Shown here piece after piece: positions 63,646 to 64,000 of a stretch of 64,000 bases of DNA; position 1 is the stretch's first letter; every line of letters begins with the position of its first letter. A model generated the notes under the pieces. The model had not been told where the DNA came from and ran no database searches. It saw only the letters and a list, made by a program, of their open reading frames with translations. Both the position numbers and the translations under genes were made by a program. The stretch is from Pedobacter sp. HDW13 (lineage in GTDB: Bacteria; Bacteroidota; Bacteroidia; Sphingobacteriales; Sphingobacteriaceae), in NCBI RefSeq assembly GCF_011303555.1, contig NZ_CP049868.1, positions 1,674,001 through 1,738,000 on the forward strand, written 5' to 3'.

Positions 63646-64000
63646 TTATTTTACCAATTTACCAAACGCAGCCAAAAACTCATCAGCATGTGCTTTGGTT
63701 AAGTTTAACGCTGGCAGCAAACGGATTACATTTGGTTTTGCCTCGCCGGTAAAAATGAAGTGTTTAAATAAAAGCTCCTTTTTAACATGCGCCAGTTCTT
63801 CAGGCAATTCAATACCAATCATTAAACCACGACCACGAACTTCTTTTACCTGCTCAAATTTCTTCAGTTCGGCAATGAGGTAATTACCAACTTCTTCGGC
63901 ATTTTTCATCAGGTTATCCTGCTCCATAATTTCGAGCACCGCCAATGCAGCTGCACAAGCCAGGTGATTACCGCCAAAAGTGGTACCTAGTTCGCCATGC
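63646..64000 (-). CDS. argD: Acylornithine aminotransferase, C-terminal part (cut by window end)
   Basis: The C-terminal about 118 residues of a class III aminotransferase; the open frame runs through the window edge. GELGTTFGGNHLACAAALAVLE is the family signature after the PLP Lys. GRGLMIGIEL and VIRLLPALNLT are also typical. It is the last visible gene of the arginine cluster and the upstream end is not in the window. The apparent start at 63945 is a Leu codon inside the gene. Confidence 0.93.
   Translation of the reverse strand, partial: HGELGTTFGGNHLACAAALAVLEIMEQDNLMKNAEEVGNYLIAELKKFEQVKEVRGRGLMIGIELPEELAHVKKELLFKHFIFTGEAKPNVIRLLPALNLTKAHADEFLAAFGKLVK

Noticed and set aside
1..64000. 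CRISPR arrays, insertion sequences, prophage or rRNA genes
   Set aside because: None seen: no regularly spaced direct repeats, transposase motifs, phage structural genes or rRNA sequence.

Overview
The window looks like chromosomal DNA of a Bacteroidota bacterium close to Pedobacter (Sphingobacteriaceae). This rests on protein family signatures, on TAnnTTTG promoter elements a few bases upstream of several start codons, on the near absence of Shine-Dalgarno sequences, and on gene orders typical of the phylum (YceD-rpmF-plsX-fabH-accB-accC; argD-argF'-argB-proC-argE-argH). The species call is inference. No phage, insertion sequence, CRISPR array, rRNA or ordinary tRNA gene was seen.

Layout. 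1-6.4 kb: sugar acetyltransferase, small secreted NTF2-like protein, PfkB sugar kinase, a VWA/MoxR-type ATPase pair, membrane metallophosphoesterase. 6.4-10.9 kb: an operon (minus strand) of an S9-type lipoprotein lacking its catalytic Ser and His, a sensor kinase and its OmpR-type regulator. 11-20 kb: TPR protein (frameshifted), membrane proteins, dtd/glycosyltransferase/MazG-like operon, a lipoprotein and a large exported protein. 20-27 kb: FabH paralogue, ClpS, thioredoxin-like protein, RsmA, PdxA, MFS transporter and a frameshifted sulfurtransferase. 27-32 kb: fatty acid synthesis block. 32-45.4 kb: LVIVD lipoprotein, TatC, RpiB, M28 peptidase, LutB-like Fe-S protein, fused 2-oxoacid dehydrogenase E1, adenine deaminase (frameshifted), SprT-like protein, PIF1-like helicase. 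45.7-48.9 kb: RF3 and a GH32 fructan hydrolase.

48.9-54.4 kb is the most unusual part. A WYL-domain regulator is divergent from an SPFH (slipin-like) protein, an AT-rich HEPN-type protein and the RNA ligase RtcB. The 1-kb gap between them holds two copies of a palindromic operator-like motif, several strong hairpins and, at 50561-50711, two tRNA-like bodies in circularly permuted order: T arm, acceptor stem closed by a short loop, then D arm. Module 1 keeps tRNA spacing exactly. I read this as an RNA damage/repair locus carrying its own tRNA-mimic RNA, comparable in idea to the Y RNAs of Rsr/RtcB operons, but with no Rsr gene in the window.

54.6-64 kb (minus strand): a PLP aminotransferase, a small secreted protein, then an arginine operon (argH, sialate esterase-like gene, argE-like, proC, argB, argF', argD cut by the window end). 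The carbamoyltransferase has Val at the position that separates acetyl- from succinyl-ornithine enzymes.

Five unrelated genes (TPR protein, sulfurtransferase, adenine deaminase, GH32, rtcB) are each broken by one missing base, four of them in a run of three or four identical bases. Because all have the same sign, residual sequencing errors are the simplest explanation; the resequenced genes would probably be intact.
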